A stretch of 64,000 nt of DNA, from contig MGXZ01000002.1 in assembly GCA_001802455.1 (NCBI GenBank), forward strand, positions 1-64,000. The letters are read 5' to 3'. The notes under the pieces are model-generated. The model was not told the origin of the DNA, made no database searches, and saw nothing but the letters and a program-made list of their open reading frames with translations. Numbering within the stretch: the first letter of the stretch is position 1; each line of letters opens with the position of its first letter. Both the position numbers and the translations under genes were made by a program. Of this stretch, positions 62,862 through 64,000 are shown one piece after another. This DNA comes from Gammaproteobacteria bacterium RIFCSPHIGHO2_12_FULL_39_24 (GTDB lineage Bacteria; Pseudomonadota; Gammaproteobacteria; Coxiellales; Coxiellaceae).

Positions 62862-64000
62862 ATGCGTAAAATAATTTCTTTTTCAGGATACTATGCGACA
62901 CGGTTTGTTGATGCGGTAGTTAATTATTCAAATCAGGTGAGTCAGCAAGAAAAAGAAACTGTTTTTTTCGCTTCAGAAATTTTACAAGCAGTAAGCAGAA
63001 CGCTCAATTTGAAAAAAGAAAAGCAAGGCGTGATGACCGCATTATCTGTTTTGAAAACAACATTTATTCCTGATGCGGAAAAACCTTCTCTGCTACTCGA
63101 TTCATTTCGATTATTTCGCGATAATTTTTTACCTATTTTTGCTGCGCATTACGCGTATGCTTTTTTAGAACATCAGCATGCGTTAAATAAAGAAAATTTA
63201 CCAGGAACCATTAATTACTTATATGAAAATAGTTTGCCATTGTTAAGTGTCGCGTTATTTACATTTACTCTCTTTCAGAAAATTCCATTCCATGTTCGCA
63301 CCGCTGTTATGTTGGTTGAATATCCTAAAATATTTTATGCGATGCCAAAACCAGATAACTATCAATACATCGATGACGCTATTTGCGTTGAGTGCAATAA
63401 ACTGCGCTACATGAAAGGAGAAATAATTGACTTGCTCGTTTATTTTTTCACGCAGATTTTGCTATGGATAATTACTATTATTCCTGATTTAGTTCCTTAT
63501 CTTGTTGCACCTTTACCGTTAGCAACCCTATTGCGAGTGACGTTGACTATTTTTTCGTATCTCGTTTATCCGATCACGGTATTCACGTTAGGGCAAGCGA
63601 TGGCAACGTACTTATATGCACATGCGTTGTGTTATCGCCACCGTCGTGTGAATTTTCAGCAATATCGAGAAATTTTCATGTTCATTGGATTGCTGCAGCA
63701 AATCAGTGTGTTTGCATTAACGTCGTTGACAGTAGGTGTTGTTGATTATTTTAAATTATCGTGCAGACAAGAAATGGGAGACGTTTTTTTACTAACCTCA
63801 TTGATTGAGGCATTGAATAAAATTCCACGCAGTGTTTATGATTTTTATTTTAGCGGCATAGTGACTTTTCTAATGATTAAATTAACGTACAGCATATCAT
63901 TTCCAAAAACAGTCGGAATCACTAACCGTTATTTCCCTGATTTGGGTGTGCATGGATTTGTGAGTAAGTTGTATAAGCATACTATTTTGGAATTTAAAGA
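62862..64000 (+). CDS. Multi-span membrane protein, unknown, 3' end outside window
   Basis: An open frame of 379 codons that runs off the end of the window without a stop. It begins MRKIISFSGYYATRFVDAVVN with AAGGA 11 nt upstream. About six hydrophobic segments are visible, for example LLVYFFTQILLWIITIIPDLVPYLVAPLPLATLL and VTLTIFSYLVYPITVFTLGQAMATYLYAHALCYRH. A CVECNK motif near residue 175 lies in a soluble loop. No family is recognised. It is divergent from apaH, with only about 90 bp between them. Base use is like the neighbours. Confidence 0.75.
   Translation, partial: MRKIISFSGYYATRFVDAVVNYSNQVSQQEKETVFFASEILQAVSRTLNLKKEKQGVMTALSVLKTTFIPDAEKPSLLLDSFRLFRDNFLPIFAAHYAYAFLEHQHALNKENLPGTINYLYENSLPLLSVALFTFTLFQKIPFHVRTAVMLVEYPKIFYAMPKPDNYQYIDDAICVECNKLRYMKGEIIDLLVYFFTQILLWIITIIPDLVPYLVAPLPLATLLRVTLTIFSYLVYPITVFTLGQAMATYLYAHALCYRHRRVNFQQYREIFMFIGLLQQISVFALTSLTVGVVDYFKLSCRQEMGDVFLLTSLIEALNKIPRSVYDFYFSGIVTFLMIKLTYSISFPKTVGITNRYFPDLGVHGFVSKLYKHTILEFK

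Overview
The window is a compact, AT-rich chromosomal segment of a gammaproteobacterium. The gene content (ubiH/ubiI pair, TIGR02449-zapA-ygfA, tol-pal, pilMNOPQ, pilBC, cytochrome bc1 plus aa3 oxidase, Fic protein, several lineage-restricted proteins) suggests a member of Legionellales/Coxiellaceae or a close relative. That placement is inference from gene content, not a database result. Genes overlap or abut almost everywhere, and convergent pairs often share their stop regions.

Layout. 1-5.4 kb is an accessory patch: a DUF4143 ATPase, palindromic repeats, a GIY-YIG nuclease gene enclosed by inverted palindromic repeats, a higBA toxin-antitoxin pair, ychF, a tRNA-Met, and two small unknown genes, one broken by an 11-bp tandem duplication. 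5.4-11.2 kb holds the ubiquinone hydroxylases ubiI and ubiH, a divergent aminopeptidase P, and a TIGR02449-zapA-ygfA operon that collides with a membrane protein gene. 11.3-15.4 kb carries a malic enzyme, an orphan double ABC ATPase and a 3-hydroxyisobutyryl-CoA hydrolase. 15.4-18.4 kb is ctaC-ctaD-ctaG (aa3 oxidase), followed by folA, a Cys-rich secreted protein, an outer-membrane barrel and an unknown coiled-coil protein. 21-31 kb holds fic, gcvT-gcvH-gcvPA-gcvPB, dsbD and acnA. 31-35.3 kb holds a FUSC-type membrane protein, hslO and groES-groEL behind a heat-shock-type promoter.

35.5-43 kb contains a short prolyl-tRNA synthetase that appears to lack the editing insertion, tolA-tolB-pal-cpoB (no tolQR here) and the petABC cytochrome bc1 operon. 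43-45.6 kb is a second accessory patch (AAA ATPase and a 419-residue unknown protein). 45.6-61.8 kb is mainly a type IV pilus region: ctaE-pilT, minor pilins with a DUF4124 protein, divergent pilMNOPQ-pilF, then a GGDEF/EAL protein, pilZ, a pilin, pilC, pilB and a terminator-separated pilin. The window ends with apaH and an open-ended multi-span membrane protein that runs past base 64000.

The systems fit an aerobic cell: bc1 (petABC) and aa3 oxidase (ctaCDE/G) form one respiratory chain fed by ubiquinone (ubiH/I). The pilus genes encode machine, motors, pilins and probable cyclic-di-GMP control. The most unusual items are the GIY-YIG palindromic element with a solo relative at 31 kb, the editing-domain-less ProRS, the 11-bp duplication pseudogene, heptamer repeats before several genes, and a probable leaderless higB toxin.
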